The notes under the pieces were generated by a model. The model was not told the origin of the DNA and ran no database searches. It saw only the letters and a program-made list of their open reading frames with translations. A stretch of 64,000 nucleotides of DNA from Bacillus_BU sp051233475 (lineage in GTDB: Bacteria; Bacillota; Bacilli; Bacillales; Cytobacillaceae). The stretch spans positions 186,001 to 250,000 of the forward strand of contig NZ_JBKFGH010000004.1 of the NCBI RefSeq assembly GCF_051233475.1, written 5' to 3'. Position numbers and translations under genes: made by a program. This document shows, piece after piece, positions 35,034-43,646 of the stretch (positions are counted from its first letter, which is position 1; every line of letters begins with the position of its first letter).

Positions 35034-36632
35034 ATGAATGTACCATTAGTATTAACACAATTCCTTGATCGTGCTGTTTTTTTATACGGAAAAAAACCAG
35101 CGATAATATGTGATGATCGCGTATTTACATATGAAGAAATCAACGGAAGGGTAAATCGTTTATCACACGGACTAAAAGATTTAGGAGTTAAAAAAGGAGA
35201 TCGTGTTGCTTATTTAGCGCCGAATACGGTTGAAATGTTTGAAGGGTTTTACGGAGTTTTTCAATTAGGAGCGATCATGGTTCCATTAAATACCCGTCTA
35301 AAGCCTGAAGACTATTTATTTATTTTAAATCACAGTGAGTCTAAAGTGCTATTTGTCGACCAAGACCTTTATCCGCTAATTGTTCCTATTAAGGACAAGC
35401 TTACATCGGTTGAAGCCATCGTTGTTCAGTACAAAGAAAAAGATACGCCTGAGCTTGATTATGACGCATGGTTGGCTAATCAATCAGAGCTTCCGTTTGA
35501 AAGAGAAGAATTGGATGAAAACGATGTATGCAGCTTACTATACACAAGCGGTACGACAGGTAATCCAAAAGGGGTTATGCTAACTCACCGTAACAATTAT
35601 TTACATGCATTAAGCGCTCAGCATCATTTGCGTGTTTATGACAATGATGTTCTCTTACATATTTTGCCGATGTTCCATGTAAATGGATGGGGATCTCCTT
35701 TTTATTACACAGGCAATGGGGCAACTCAAGTATTCTTGAAAAAGGCAACAGCTGATTCCATCTGGGGTGAATTGCTTAAACATAAAGTAACCGTTATGCA
35801 CATGGCTCCAACTGTTCTTAACGCATTAATGCAATACTATGAAAAAAATGTGCCGGAAGTGGAACAGGATGTTCGTGTTGTGATTGCAGGCTCTGCACCA
35901 CCACCTGCTTTCGTGACAAGAGTAGAAGAAGAGCTTGGCTGGGAATTCATCCAAGTGTATGGGATGACGGAGCTTTCACCGTTTGTTTCTGTATCCACCG
36001 TTCATTCACATCTGGAGAATCTTCCAAAGAAAGATCGCTATCGTTTAAAAGCGAAGGCTGGATATCCACAAATAGGTGTCGAGGTGAAAGTGGTCAATGA
36101 TATGGGTGAAGAAGTGTCCCATGATGGTCAGGAAATAGGCGAAGTGGTCGTAAAAAGCCATGGAGTCATGCTTGGGTATTGGCGGAATGAAGAGGAAACG
36201 ATGAAAACAATCAAGAACGGCTATCTTCATACTGGTGACATGGGAACCATTGATGAATATGGTTATATTGATATCGTCGACCGAAAGAAAGACATTATCA
36301 TCAGCGGTGGTGAAAATATTTCTTCTATTGAAGTGGAAGGTGTTCTTTATGAGCATCCTGCTATTCTAGAAGCTGCAGTAGTGGCAGTCCCACATGAGAA
36401 ATGGGGCGAAACACCTCATGCTTTTGTTGTGACAAAAGAGGGTCAAAGTTTAACAGAACAAGAGGTTATTGCCTTCTCAAGAGAAAAGCTTGCTCACTTT
36501 AAAGCCGTTACAGGCGTTACTTTTGTAGAGGAATTGCCTAAAACTGCTTCAGGTAAAATCCAAAAGGTTCATTTAAGAAATGATTATTGGAAAAAGAGCG
36601 GTAATGAAAGTCCGACACGCTTTGTAAACTAA
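35034..36632 (+). CDS. Long-chain acyl-CoA ligase (ANL superfamily)
   Basis: 532 aa from ATG 35034, with AGAGGTG 6 bases upstream (the frame also opens at TTG 35001). Motifs: LLYTSGTTGNPKGVMLTHRN (phosphate loop), MFHVNGWGSPFY, QVYGMTELSPF, YLHTGDMGTID, VDRKKDIIISGGENISS and the catalytic lysine in PKTASGKIQKV. It activates fatty or other carboxylic acids to CoA esters. It is a single-gene unit ended by a terminator. The MFHVNGW motif is common in medium/long-chain acyl-CoA synthetases of this branch; chain length is not predictable. Confidence 0.93.
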   Translation: MNVPLVLTQFLDRAVFLYGKKPAIICDDRVFTYEEINGRVNRLSHGLKDLGVKKGDRVAYLAPNTVEMFEGFYGVFQLGAIMVPLNTRLKPEDYLFILNHSESKVLFVDQDLYPLIVPIKDKLTSVEAIVVQYKEKDTPELDYDAWLANQSELPFEREELDENDVCSLLYTSGTTGNPKGVMLTHRNNYLHALSAQHHLRVYDNDVLLHILPMFHVNGWGSPFYYTGNGATQVFLKKATADSIWGELLKHKVTVMHMAPTVLNALMQYYEKNVPEVEQDVRVVIAGSAPPPAFVTRVEEELGWEFIQVYGMTELSPFVSVSTVHSHLENLPKKDRYRLKAKAGYPQIGVEVKVVNDMGEEVSHDGQEIGEVVVKSHGVMLGYWRNEEETMKTIKNGYLHTGDMGTIDEYGYIDIVDRKKDIIISGGENISSIEVEGVLYEHPAILEAAVVAVPHEKWGETPHAFVVTKEGQSLTEQEVIAFSREKLAHFKAVTGVTFVEELPKTASGKIQKVHLRNDYWKKSGNESPTRFVN

Positions 36633-36641
36633 TCTTAATAG

Positions 36642-36676
36642 AGAATGGAGCGGCGTACGCTGTTCCATTCTTTTTT
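36642..36676 (+). terminator. Intrinsic terminator after the acyl-CoA ligase gene
   Basis: AGAATGGA / TCCATTCT stem enclosing GCGGCGTACGCTGT, followed by TTTTTT. Confidence 0.85.
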
Positions 36677-36720
36677 GTTATAATCAAATTGTTATGTCAA
36701 TTCCAACAAGGATGATGGAT

Positions 36721-37911
36721 ATGGCTCAAGAAGAAGGAGCTGGGAAGGGAACCGAGAGGATCATCTCGATTGATATCATCAGAGGTTTTTCCATATTCGG
36801 GATCTTCCTGGTAAATATGATGGACTTTCACTCTCCGCTGTTATATGTAGAACCATTAACGTGGTGGTCGAATCCACTCGACCATACCACATATATCGTA
36901 ATCGACCTAATGGCTCAAGCAAGTTTTTATCCTTTGTTTTCAATTATGTTTGGTTTTAGTATCGTTTTGTTACTGGAAAAAGTAAAAAGTCGTGGCTTAA
37001 ACCAAACGATGCTGGTAGTTCGAAGGTTGATTGTCCTGCTCATTTTCGGACTCATTCACGCTTTTTTCGTTTGGCATGGGGATATTTTAATTCAATATGC
37101 GATGTTAGGGTTTATTTTGCTGTTCTTTTTGGCTTTGTCAGGACGAAATTTGATGGCTATCGGTCTGAGTTTATACGTAATTCCAGTTGTTTTTCTCAGC
37201 CTAATATTATTTATTATGGCTACCGGGATCCCAAGTGAGGAATTGGCAGTTTTCGATAATGAAGCTGCAAAACAGTCCATACATGTATACTCACAAGGTA
37301 CGTTTATGGACATAACAGAGCAACGAGTCAACGATTGGCAATCTACCAATGATCTTGGAAATGTGCCGTTTTTGTTTATTTCGATTTTTCCTTTGTTTTT
37401 AATCGGTGCTGGGATTGCCAAGCTTAAGTGGCTCGAACAACCAGACAAGCATCGCCACCGATTGACACTGCTTGTAATCATAATGTTCGTCCTTGGTCTA
37501 TTTTTAAAAAGTATGCCTTATTTATTGAAGGGAGCTTTATTTGCCCAATACGTTCAAGACAGTATTGGGGGAGTTTGCTTGGCTATTTTTTTCGGGGCGT
37601 TTATCGTTAAAATAATCGAGAGGCCTAGGCTGAAAAAATGGCTAAGCCCCCTAGCTGCTGTTGGTAGAATGTCGATTAGCAATTATTTATTTCAATCGCT
37701 GTTATCAAGTTTTATTTTTTATCAATATGGTTTGGGTCTTTATGGGAACGTATCACTTTTTACGGGAACGATTCTCGTCTTTGTGATCTTTTCGTTTCAA
37801 ATATTGGTGAGCCGATTATGGTTAAGCCGATTTTCGTATGGGCCTGTTGAGTGGCTCTGGCGCGTACTTACCTATATGAAGCCGGTAAAGCTGCGGAAAC
37901 CTGGAGTATAA
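36721..37911 (+). CDS. DUF418 family membrane protein
   Basis: 396 aa from ATG 36721, with AAGGATG at 36708-36714. An upstream in-frame ATG 36694 lies only 10 bases from a TATAAT box (36679-36684) and is rejected. IISIDIIRGFSIFGIFLVNM starts a polytopic protein with about 10 membrane segments; the C-terminal half has GRMSISNYLFQSLLSSFIFY and FGPVEWLWR-like YGPVEWLWRVLTY, the DUF418 signature. The family is related to acyltransferase-3/heparan-N-acetyltransferase-like proteins. Function not known. Confidence 0.88.
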   Translation: MAQEEGAGKGTERIISIDIIRGFSIFGIFLVNMMDFHSPLLYVEPLTWWSNPLDHTTYIVIDLMAQASFYPLFSIMFGFSIVLLLEKVKSRGLNQTMLVVRRLIVLLIFGLIHAFFVWHGDILIQYAMLGFILLFFLALSGRNLMAIGLSLYVIPVVFLSLILFIMATGIPSEELAVFDNEAAKQSIHVYSQGTFMDITEQRVNDWQSTNDLGNVPFLFISIFPLFLIGAGIAKLKWLEQPDKHRHRLTLLVIIMFVLGLFLKSMPYLLKGALFAQYVQDSIGGVCLAIFFGAFIVKIIERPRLKKWLSPLAAVGRMSISNYLFQSLLSSFIFYQYGLGLYGNVSLFTGTILVFVIFSFQILVSRLWLSRFSYGPVEWLWRVLTYMKPVKLRKPGV

Positions 37912-37921
37912 TGATTTAAAA

Positions 37922-37965
37922 AAGCTGTGTTGATTGGAGCACCTGGAGCTGAAATCAACAGACGG
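37922..37965. repeat. Relic copy of the GAGCACCTGGAGC repeat family
   Basis: AAGCTGTGTTGATTGGAGCA then CCTGGAGCTGAAATCAACAG. The GCTGTGTT end matches the terminal repeat of the complete element at 43220-43403. It lies between the DUF418 gene and yisK. Confidence 0.65.
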
Positions 37966-37996
37966 ATCCTAAAAAAAGAATAGAGGGGTGTTTTGG

Positions 37997-38899
37997 ATGA
38001 AATTTGTTACTGCTACAGACAACCAAGAAGTATTTGTAGGTCTTGTCACCAATTCAAAAGTTCTTCCATTGAGAAGAGCTGAGCAGAAGAAATCACAGGA
38101 AGTGAATATTCCTGAAACGATGCTGGAATGTATTGAGCTCGGTGAAAAGTTTATTGAAACAGCCCAATCGCTCGCTACTTGGGTCGAGAACGCCCAGCTT
38201 GAAGACGAATTATACATACCAATCGAAGAGCTTACCTTGTTGGCTCCCATTCCCCGGCCAAAGAAGAATATTTTTTGTGTTGGAAAAAATTATGTTGAGC
38301 ACGCTATCGAATTGGGGAGCAAGGATGATATTCCAGAGCACGTCATGGTTTTCACGAAAGCGCCAACGACCGTTACAGCGCCAAATGCTGTCGTTCCAAA
38401 CTATCAAGATGTGACTTCTGAACTCGATTATGAAGGAGAACTGGCTGTCATCATTGGGAAAAAAGGAAAGGGAATTCCTAAGGAACAAGCTTTTGATTAT
38501 GTGTTTGGCTATACGATTCTAAATGATATGACAGCACGGGACTTACAATCCCGCCATAAACAATTTTTCTTAGGAAAAAGCTTGGATAACACGTGCCCAA
38601 TCGGTCCGTGGATCGTCCATTCCTCAGCAATGGAAAATCCTAATCATCTACAGATTCAAACGCGAGTAAACGGTGAGTTAAGACAAAACTCTAATACCGA
38701 AAACTTTATCTTCCCGATTGAAGAAGTTATTTCGGTCCTTTCAAAGGGAATGACATTAGAGCCCGGCGATATTATTGCAACAGGTACTCCAGCAGGAGTT
38801 GGCAAAGGGTTTAAGCCACCACGGCTCCTCCATCCTGGGGATGAAATTGAAATTGTAATAGAAGGAATTGGCACCCTACGTAATAAGGTAGAGTTATAG
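37997..38899 (+). CDS. yisK: Fumarylacetoacetate hydrolase family protein YisK
   Basis: 300 aa from ATG 37997 behind GAGGGGTG (the frame also opens at GTG 37988). An N-terminal domain of about 90 residues precedes the FAH core: NIFCVGKNYVEHA, YEGELAVIIGKKG, GYTILNDMTARDLQ, GKSLDNTCPIGPW, and TGTPAGVGKG. Metal-binding Glu/Glu/Asp of the family are in the DYEGELAVI and NDMTARD regions. B. subtilis YisK is an oxaloacetate decarboxylase-like enzyme that associates with Mbl and affects cell width. Confidence 0.93.
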   Translation: MKFVTATDNQEVFVGLVTNSKVLPLRRAEQKKSQEVNIPETMLECIELGEKFIETAQSLATWVENAQLEDELYIPIEELTLLAPIPRPKKNIFCVGKNYVEHAIELGSKDDIPEHVMVFTKAPTTVTAPNAVVPNYQDVTSELDYEGELAVIIGKKGKGIPKEQAFDYVFGYTILNDMTARDLQSRHKQFFLGKSLDNTCPIGPWIVHSSAMENPNHLQIQTRVNGELRQNSNTENFIFPIEEVISVLSKGMTLEPGDIIATGTPAGVGKGFKPPRLLHPGDEIEIVIEGIGTLRNKVEL

Positions 38900-38986
38900 A
38901 TTTTTAAGTTTGGCAACTTATTTTTAGTGTTTTTGTTTTTTATGTGATATTATGTTGTCATAAATTGTAGTAAGGGGGCAACATAA

Positions 38987-39331
38987 TTGATTCACGCACA
39001 TATTACAGCATGGTTTTTGGCCATAGTTTTATTTTTTATTGCAGCAGCGCTTTATAAAAAGGGAAACCAAAAGGGTGCAAAAATTGTCCATATGGCATTA
39101 AGATTGTTCTATATTCTTGTTTTATTGACAGGTGGCATGATTTTAACGATGTACAGCATGCACTTACTTAAAGCCGCAGTAGGGCTTTGGGTTATTGGAT
39201 CCATGGAGCAAGTCCTTATCAAGGCAGCCAAGCAAAAAAATGCAACCGGAGCTTGGATTCAGTTAGTGATTTCATTACTTCTTGTTTTGTACCTAGGATT
39301 TTCTTTACCCCTTGGTTTCGATTGGTTTTAA
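38987..39331 (+). CDS. yisL: YisL family small membrane protein
   Basis: 114 aa from TTG 38987 with TAAGGGGG upstream. Four membrane segments: residues about 6-22, 36-54, 60-75 and 92-110. IHAHITAWFLAIVLFFIAAAL is typical of YisL (DUF1516). Same order yisK-yisL as in B. subtilis. Function unknown. Confidence 0.9.
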   Translation: MIHAHITAWFLAIVLFFIAAALYKKGNQKGAKIVHMALRLFYILVLLTGGMILTMYSMHLLKAAVGLWVIGSMEQVLIKAAKQKNATGAWIQLVISLLLVLYLGFSLPLGFDWF

Positions 39332-39345
39332 TCACCATCACGACA

Positions 39346-39387
39346 AAAAGAGGAGGCAGCCCGAATGGTTTGGGCGCCTCCTCTTTT
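39346..39387. terminator. Bidirectional terminator between yisL and yisN
   Basis: AAAAGAGGAGGCAGCCCG / TTGGGCGCCTCCTCTTTT forms a long stem, with A-run and T-run on opposite sides, between convergent genes. Confidence 0.9.
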
Positions 39388-39390
39388 CCA

Positions 39391-39951
39391 TTATGATATC
39401 TTTTCGATTATTAATCGTTTGCCGCTGTTTAAGGTGAATTCAAATCGATCACTATTTTTTTCGTAGTAAGTAAAATGGTGCTGGACGGTACAGATTAACT
39501 CCTGATTATCAAACACAATAAAGTTCACACCGCTGTTTGGCTGATTTTTATTAAGAAAGGTCAAATGGTTGTAGCAATAAATACAATCATAAATAGAGAA
39601 TTTTAGTGAATTTAAGGTTGTGATGAAATGGATTAAAGCATCATCTTGAAGGTCCTCAATCAATCTTTCTAAAGAGTAGACAAGATGTCTCCGGATTCGG
39701 ATCAAATCTTGATTTTTTAAAAAATAAATGTCATCGGCAAAACCGAGCTTGCCGTCCTCAAATAGAATTCCTTTTTTCCAGCTTTTATTTTGGAATACTT
39801 CAATTTCATGGTGAAGATATTCGTCAAGTGAAGCGGCTTCCTCTGTTTCATCATCAAAGAAAACCCACTGGTTATTTATATATTCAATATTTCCTGTTGT
39901 AAAAGCCCGAACTTGGCTTTCTAATAAACGCATCCGATGTTGTCGATTCAT
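39391..39951 (-). CDS. YisN-like protein (probably DUF2777)
   Basis: 186 aa soluble protein starting MNRQHRMRLLESQVRAFTTG, with NNQWVFFDDETEEA, SWKKGILFEDGKLGF, a CIYCYNHLTFL segment and a C-terminal beta-rich part. The ribosome site GGAGGTAAATC precedes the start. Position next to asnO, divergent from it, is that of yisN in B. subtilis. I name the family from memory of this neighbourhood; function is unknown. Confidence 0.65.
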   Translation of the reverse strand: MNRQHRMRLLESQVRAFTTGNIEYINNQWVFFDDETEEAASLDEYLHHEIEVFQNKSWKKGILFEDGKLGFADDIYFLKNQDLIRIRRHLVYSLERLIEDLQDDALIHFITTLNSLKFSIYDCIYCYNHLTFLNKNQPNSGVNFIVFDNQELICTVQHHFTYYEKNSDRFEFTLNSGKRLIIEKIS

Positions 39952-40108
39952 GATTTACCTCCGTGGATAGTCCCTCACTTTTCTTTCTAGACACTTTACC
40001 CACTTTTTATAACCATCCATTTTATTTTTAGAAAAATAACCATTTTTCTAGGTTTGCATAAGATAAAACATTCCCAAAACGATTTAGCGATAGAGAGGAG
40101 ATAGGCAG

Positions 40109-41962
40109 ATGTGCGGAATTTCAGGTTGGATTGACTATCAAAAAAATCTTCGAAATGAAGCAAAAACCATTTCGAAAATGGCTGAAACGCTTGCATTACG
40201 TGGCCCAGATGATACGAATGTATGGACCGATACCCATGTAGGCTTTGGTCATAAAAGATTAGTTGTCGTCGATCCTGTGGGCGGAAGACAGCCAATGACC
40301 AAAGGGCAGCCCGGAAACCAGTATACGATTTGCTATAACGGAGAGTTGTACAATACAGAGGATATCCGGAAAGAGCTTCTTATAAAAGGATATTCTTTTA
40401 ACGGTCATTCCGATACAGAAGTTTTGCTGACTTCTTATATTGAATGGCAGGAAGAGTGTGTTAAATACTTAAACGGAATCTTTGCGTTTGCGGTATGGGA
40501 TCATGCTAAGGAGCAATTGTTTATTGGGCGGGACCGGTTAGGGGTAAAACCGCTGTTTTATACGGAAGTTGGCAGCGGGCTTGTGTTTGGTTCGGAGTTA
40601 AAGGCGGTGTTGGCTCATCCTGACGTTGCCGTTGAGGTAGACCGGGAGGGGCTTTCTGAGGTATTCGGTTTAGGCCCATCACGTTCTCCGGGTATTGGAG
40701 TGTTTAAGGGTGTGAAGGAGTTGCGGCCGGGGCATGCGCTGCGTTTGAATGCAAGCGGTGGACTGAAGATTTGGCGCTATTGGAATGTGAAGAGTGAAGA
40801 GCATCGCGATAGTGTGGAGGATACGATTGATAAGGTTCGGTTTTTGGTGACGGATGCGGTGAAGAGGCAGCTTGTATCGGATGTGCCATTGTGTACGTTT
40901 TTATCAGGCGGGGTCGATTCAAGTGCGATCACGGCGATCGCGGCACGAGAGTTTGAGCGTGAGGGCAAGGGGCAACTGCATACGTATTCGATTGATTATG
41001 AGGGGAATGCTCAATACTTCAAGGAAAATGAGTTTCAGCCGAATGCGGATGGGGCATTTATTCAGAAGATGGTTTCCGAATTTAATACGGTGCATCACAG
41101 TTGTGAAATTACCCAGGCGGATTTGGCCGATCATTTGACGGAGGCAGTTCATGTCCGCGATTTGCCGGGGATGGCCGATGTGGATTCATCTTTGTTGTGG
41201 TTTTGCCGGGAAATTAAAAAGGATTTTGTAGTGAGTTTGAGTGGGGAGTGTGCCGATGAAATTTTTGGCGGCTATCCATGGTTTTACCGCGAGGACGATT
41301 TAAATCGTGTTGGATTCCCGTGGATGCGATCGGTGGATGCTAGGCAGGGAATTTTAAAGGACCATTGGGCGTCGCGGTTACGTTTGCCGGAGTATATTAT
41401 GGATCGTTATTCCGATACGATTGCTGAAACACCAAGGTTGGATGGAGAGTCTGGAGATGCAGCACGACGGCGCGAATTGTTTTATTTAAACCAGGTTTGG
41501 TTTATGTCAACACTCTTGGATCGGAAAGACCGGATGAGTATGGGAGCGAGCCTCGAGGTTCGTGTTCCGTTTGCTGACCACCGCTTAGTTGAGTATGTAT
41601 GGAATATTCCGTGGGATTTGAAAATTTACGGGCATCGTGAAAAGGGAATCTTGCGGAAGGCGCTGGAAGGGGTGCTTCCGGATGAAGTGTTGTACCGGAA
41701 AAAGAGCCCGTATCCGAAAACGCATAATCCCGAGTATACGAAGCGTGTTATCGGGTTGCTTGCGGATGTACTGCGTGATAAGAATTCCGCTTTGCATGAG
41801 TTTTTTGATGCGGGCGAGCTTGGGCGGATTATTGATTCAGGTGGCGCTGCTTTCACCGTTCCATGGTATGGCCAGCTCATGACAGGACCCCAACTTTTGG
41901 CTCATCTGTATCAAATTCATGTGTGGTTCCGAGATTATCAGATTAATATTGTGGAAAGTTGA
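40109..41962 (+). CDS. asnO: Glutamine-hydrolysing asparagine synthetase
   Basis: 617 aa. Cys2 nucleophile in MCGISGWIDY of the class II amidotransferase domain, LRGPDD, YNGELYN, FAVWDH; then the synthetase domain with the PP-loop FLSGGVDSSAI, LSGECADEIFGGYPWF and RVPFADHRLVEYVW. It makes asparagine from aspartate, ATP and glutamine. The neighbourhood (yisL, yisN) is that of asnO, which B. subtilis expresses in sporulation. Ribosome site GAGAGGAGATAGGCAG. Confidence 0.95.
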   Translation: MCGISGWIDYQKNLRNEAKTISKMAETLALRGPDDTNVWTDTHVGFGHKRLVVVDPVGGRQPMTKGQPGNQYTICYNGELYNTEDIRKELLIKGYSFNGHSDTEVLLTSYIEWQEECVKYLNGIFAFAVWDHAKEQLFIGRDRLGVKPLFYTEVGSGLVFGSELKAVLAHPDVAVEVDREGLSEVFGLGPSRSPGIGVFKGVKELRPGHALRLNASGGLKIWRYWNVKSEEHRDSVEDTIDKVRFLVTDAVKRQLVSDVPLCTFLSGGVDSSAITAIAAREFEREGKGQLHTYSIDYEGNAQYFKENEFQPNADGAFIQKMVSEFNTVHHSCEITQADLADHLTEAVHVRDLPGMADVDSSLLWFCREIKKDFVVSLSGECADEIFGGYPWFYREDDLNRVGFPWMRSVDARQGILKDHWASRLRLPEYIMDRYSDTIAETPRLDGESGDAARRRELFYLNQVWFMSTLLDRKDRMSMGASLEVRVPFADHRLVEYVWNIPWDLKIYGHREKGILRKALEGVLPDEVLYRKKSPYPKTHNPEYTKRVIGLLADVLRDKNSALHEFFDAGELGRIIDSGGAAFTVPWYGQLMTGPQLLAHLYQIHVWFRDYQINIVES

Positions 41963-42106
41963 GTTGTTGGATGGGTCCGCTGTAGTGTTTGTACTCGCGG
42001 GCCCCTTTATTGTGTTGTCATGAGGTGGTTTGGTTTCATTGAATTTGTATTGGAGCACTTTTTGTTTGGGATTTTTGGTCATTTGGGTGCGTGGGAAGAC
42101 GTTTTG

Positions 42107-42218
42107 GCGGATAGGATGGTGATTTTGGCGGATAGACTGCGAAAAGTAGCGGATAGAATCCTATTCCGGCGGATAGACTCATCTTTTTGGCGGATAGACC
42201 CCATATTTTGGCGGATAG
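42107..42218. repeat. Six GCGGATAG repeats at 20- to 21-bp period
   Basis: GCGGATAG occurs at 42107, 42128, 42149, 42169, 42190 and 42211, spacings 21, 21, 20, 21, 21. Four of them are extended to TTTTGGCGGATAG and the linkers differ. The array is between the asnO and NERD-gene stop codons. No protein frame explains it. Confidence 0.85.
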
Positions 42219-42227
42219 GATGCCGAT

Positions 42228-43193
42228 CTACCTTAATTTTTCTAATGAAAGCAGGTAAACTCGATGTCTATTTACCCCTGAATAAGCCAATTTAAGTTTT
42301 CGTAACATTTTATTTGCAATATCACTGGAATCTATCTGTAAAAACTCCCGAAACTGCTGATTAGTGATCTCTGGACCAAAAAGAAGGTAATAATCTTTTA
42401 ACGCTTTTAGATGGGCATCCTTCGATTTGCACCCGCACCCGTCACAATGCCACGAACCGCCCCGATATTTCATGCCAAGACGCCCGCATGGTGGACAATG
42501 GACCCCTGGCAAAATCTCAGGTCTAGAAATCCCATAACATTTTTGAAGGTCATAACTAGGCTCAACATGACTTTTTATCAAAAGCTTACACAGCTTCCGT
42601 AACACATCAGGCGGGTAAACAACCTCCCTATATTTTTCACGAAAACCAGTAAGTCGATAAATGACGCGACGACCGCGGCACACCCGGAACGCAGCTTCAG
42701 AACCCGGCTCGACTTTCAACAAACAATTTTTGTTCATCATTCCAACCAAATACTCTAGATTTCTACAAGGAAATTTATGTCGCCTCAGCCAATTTCTTAG
42801 CTCGCCATACTGAAACTGAGCTTGAAGCATGGGGTTTTCGAAGACTATGTCCTCATTTTGGATAAGCTGATCACGGTGCTCATCAATTTCAACACTGCCT
42901 GATAGATTCTTGGATTCAATAAACGGGATATGGGTTGAGTGAAGGATAAGACAATCAATTTGAAAATGGGTGCCTCGATCGTTGGCTAAGCGGATGCCTT
43001 GAAAAATGAAGTAATCTTTTTCGGGGAGATAGTTGAGGTAGGAATCAAGAATAACCTCGCCATAGTAGCCAGCTTCTCTTTTCCTGCTATCTGCTTCAAT
43101 TACAGGGATTTTCGGGTGATTGGCACAAATCCTGCTTAACAAGGCCTCATTAAATTCCAGTTTCCTGGGCCTCAGTCTTTTTAACATAATCAA
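42228..43193 (-). CDS. NERD-domain protein with C-terminal zinc ribbon
   Basis: About 321 aa. TTG 43193 is 9 bases from AAAGGAG; ATG 43187 and TTG 43202 are alternatives. The NERD (nuclease-related) domain is at about residues 40-150: REAGYYGEVILD, FQGIRL, HFQIDCLILHSTHIPFIESKNLSG-type core with the Asp...Glu-x-Lys active-site pattern. A zinc ribbon CPPCGRLGMKYRGGSWHC with CDGCGC follows near residue 250, and a helical C-terminus. NERD proteins are thought to be PD-(D/E)XK-like nucleases; the role in Bacillus is unknown. Confidence 0.82.
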   Translation of the reverse strand: MIMLKRLRPRKLEFNEALLSRICANHPKIPVIEADSRKREAGYYGEVILDSYLNYLPEKDYFIFQGIRLANDRGTHFQIDCLILHSTHIPFIESKNLSGSVEIDEHRDQLIQNEDIVFENPMLQAQFQYGELRNWLRRHKFPCRNLEYLVGMMNKNCLLKVEPGSEAAFRVCRGRRVIYRLTGFREKYREVVYPPDVLRKLCKLLIKSHVEPSYDLQKCYGISRPEILPGVHCPPCGRLGMKYRGGSWHCDGCGCKSKDAHLKALKDYYLLFGPEITNQQFREFLQIDSSDIANKMLRKLKLAYSGVNRHRVYLLSLEKLR

Positions 43194-43219
43194 GCGCAAC
43201 AACTCCTTTCTTTATTTTT

Positions 43220-43403
43220 GGCTGTGTTAAATTTTGCTGTTGATTTCCGCTCCAGGTGCTCGCTTTCCGCGGGGGAGTCCGGGAGCCTCCTCGGCGCCAT
43301 AGCGCCTGTGGGGTCTCCCGTGACACCTTCTCCCGCAGGAGTCTCGCACCTTCCGCTCCAATCAACAGAGTGCTCAAAATCAACATTCGTCTTTAACACA
43401 GCC
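43220..43403. mobile_element. MITE-like repeat with 12-bp inverted ends
   Basis: GGCTGTGTTAAA (43220-43231) and TTTAACACAGCC (43392-43403) are perfect inverted repeats around 184 bp. Inside lie GCTGTTGATTTCCGCTCCAG and, inverted at the other end, CCGCTCCAATCAACAG, plus the palindrome GGCGCCATAGCGCC in a G+C-rich centre that would fold strongly. No transposase gene; short frames crossing it look spurious. Similar Bacillus repeats are known to be abundant; partial copies occur at 34.8, 37.9 and 51.7 kb in this window. Confidence 0.75.
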
Positions 43404-43646
43404 TTATTTTTAAAAGTTTCTCCATTAATGGCCGCGCTCCCTGCCTTTCCACAAAATTGTCATTTTTTTTATAAAAATAGTGAACATCCAATCCATTGCA
43501 TCTTGTTTGACCTTCTTACGACAAACAGATAATCTTAAAGCATATGCAAAAAAGTGAGAAGATTCTCTGTTTTGGGTAAATTTTGTTGAAATATGACAGT
43601 TGGAATCCAAAAAAGGGATCGGCTCATCGCAAGGGGGAGCGGAATA
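43404..43646. other. Intergenic region upstream of the amylase-like gene
   Basis: About 240 bases after the MITE-like element with no supported gene. TTGACC at 43509 followed by GATAAT near 43529 could be a weak promoter for the amylase-like gene, but the spacing is short. Together with the element the gap between NERD and amylase-like genes is about 450 bases. Confidence 0.4.

Noticed and set aside
37092..37481. 129-codon minus-strand frame inside the DUF418 gene
   Set aside because: Antisense shadow of a membrane protein gene, without independent support.
41969..42012. GGGTCCGC / GCGGGCCC hairpin after asnO
   Set aside because: A possible terminator, but the loop is long and the T-run is poor, so it was not listed.
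43150..43532. Several frames of 60 to 104 codons over the MITE-like element
   Set aside because: They run through the inverted-repeat element in different frames on both strands, have no ribosome sites and no protein-like composition.
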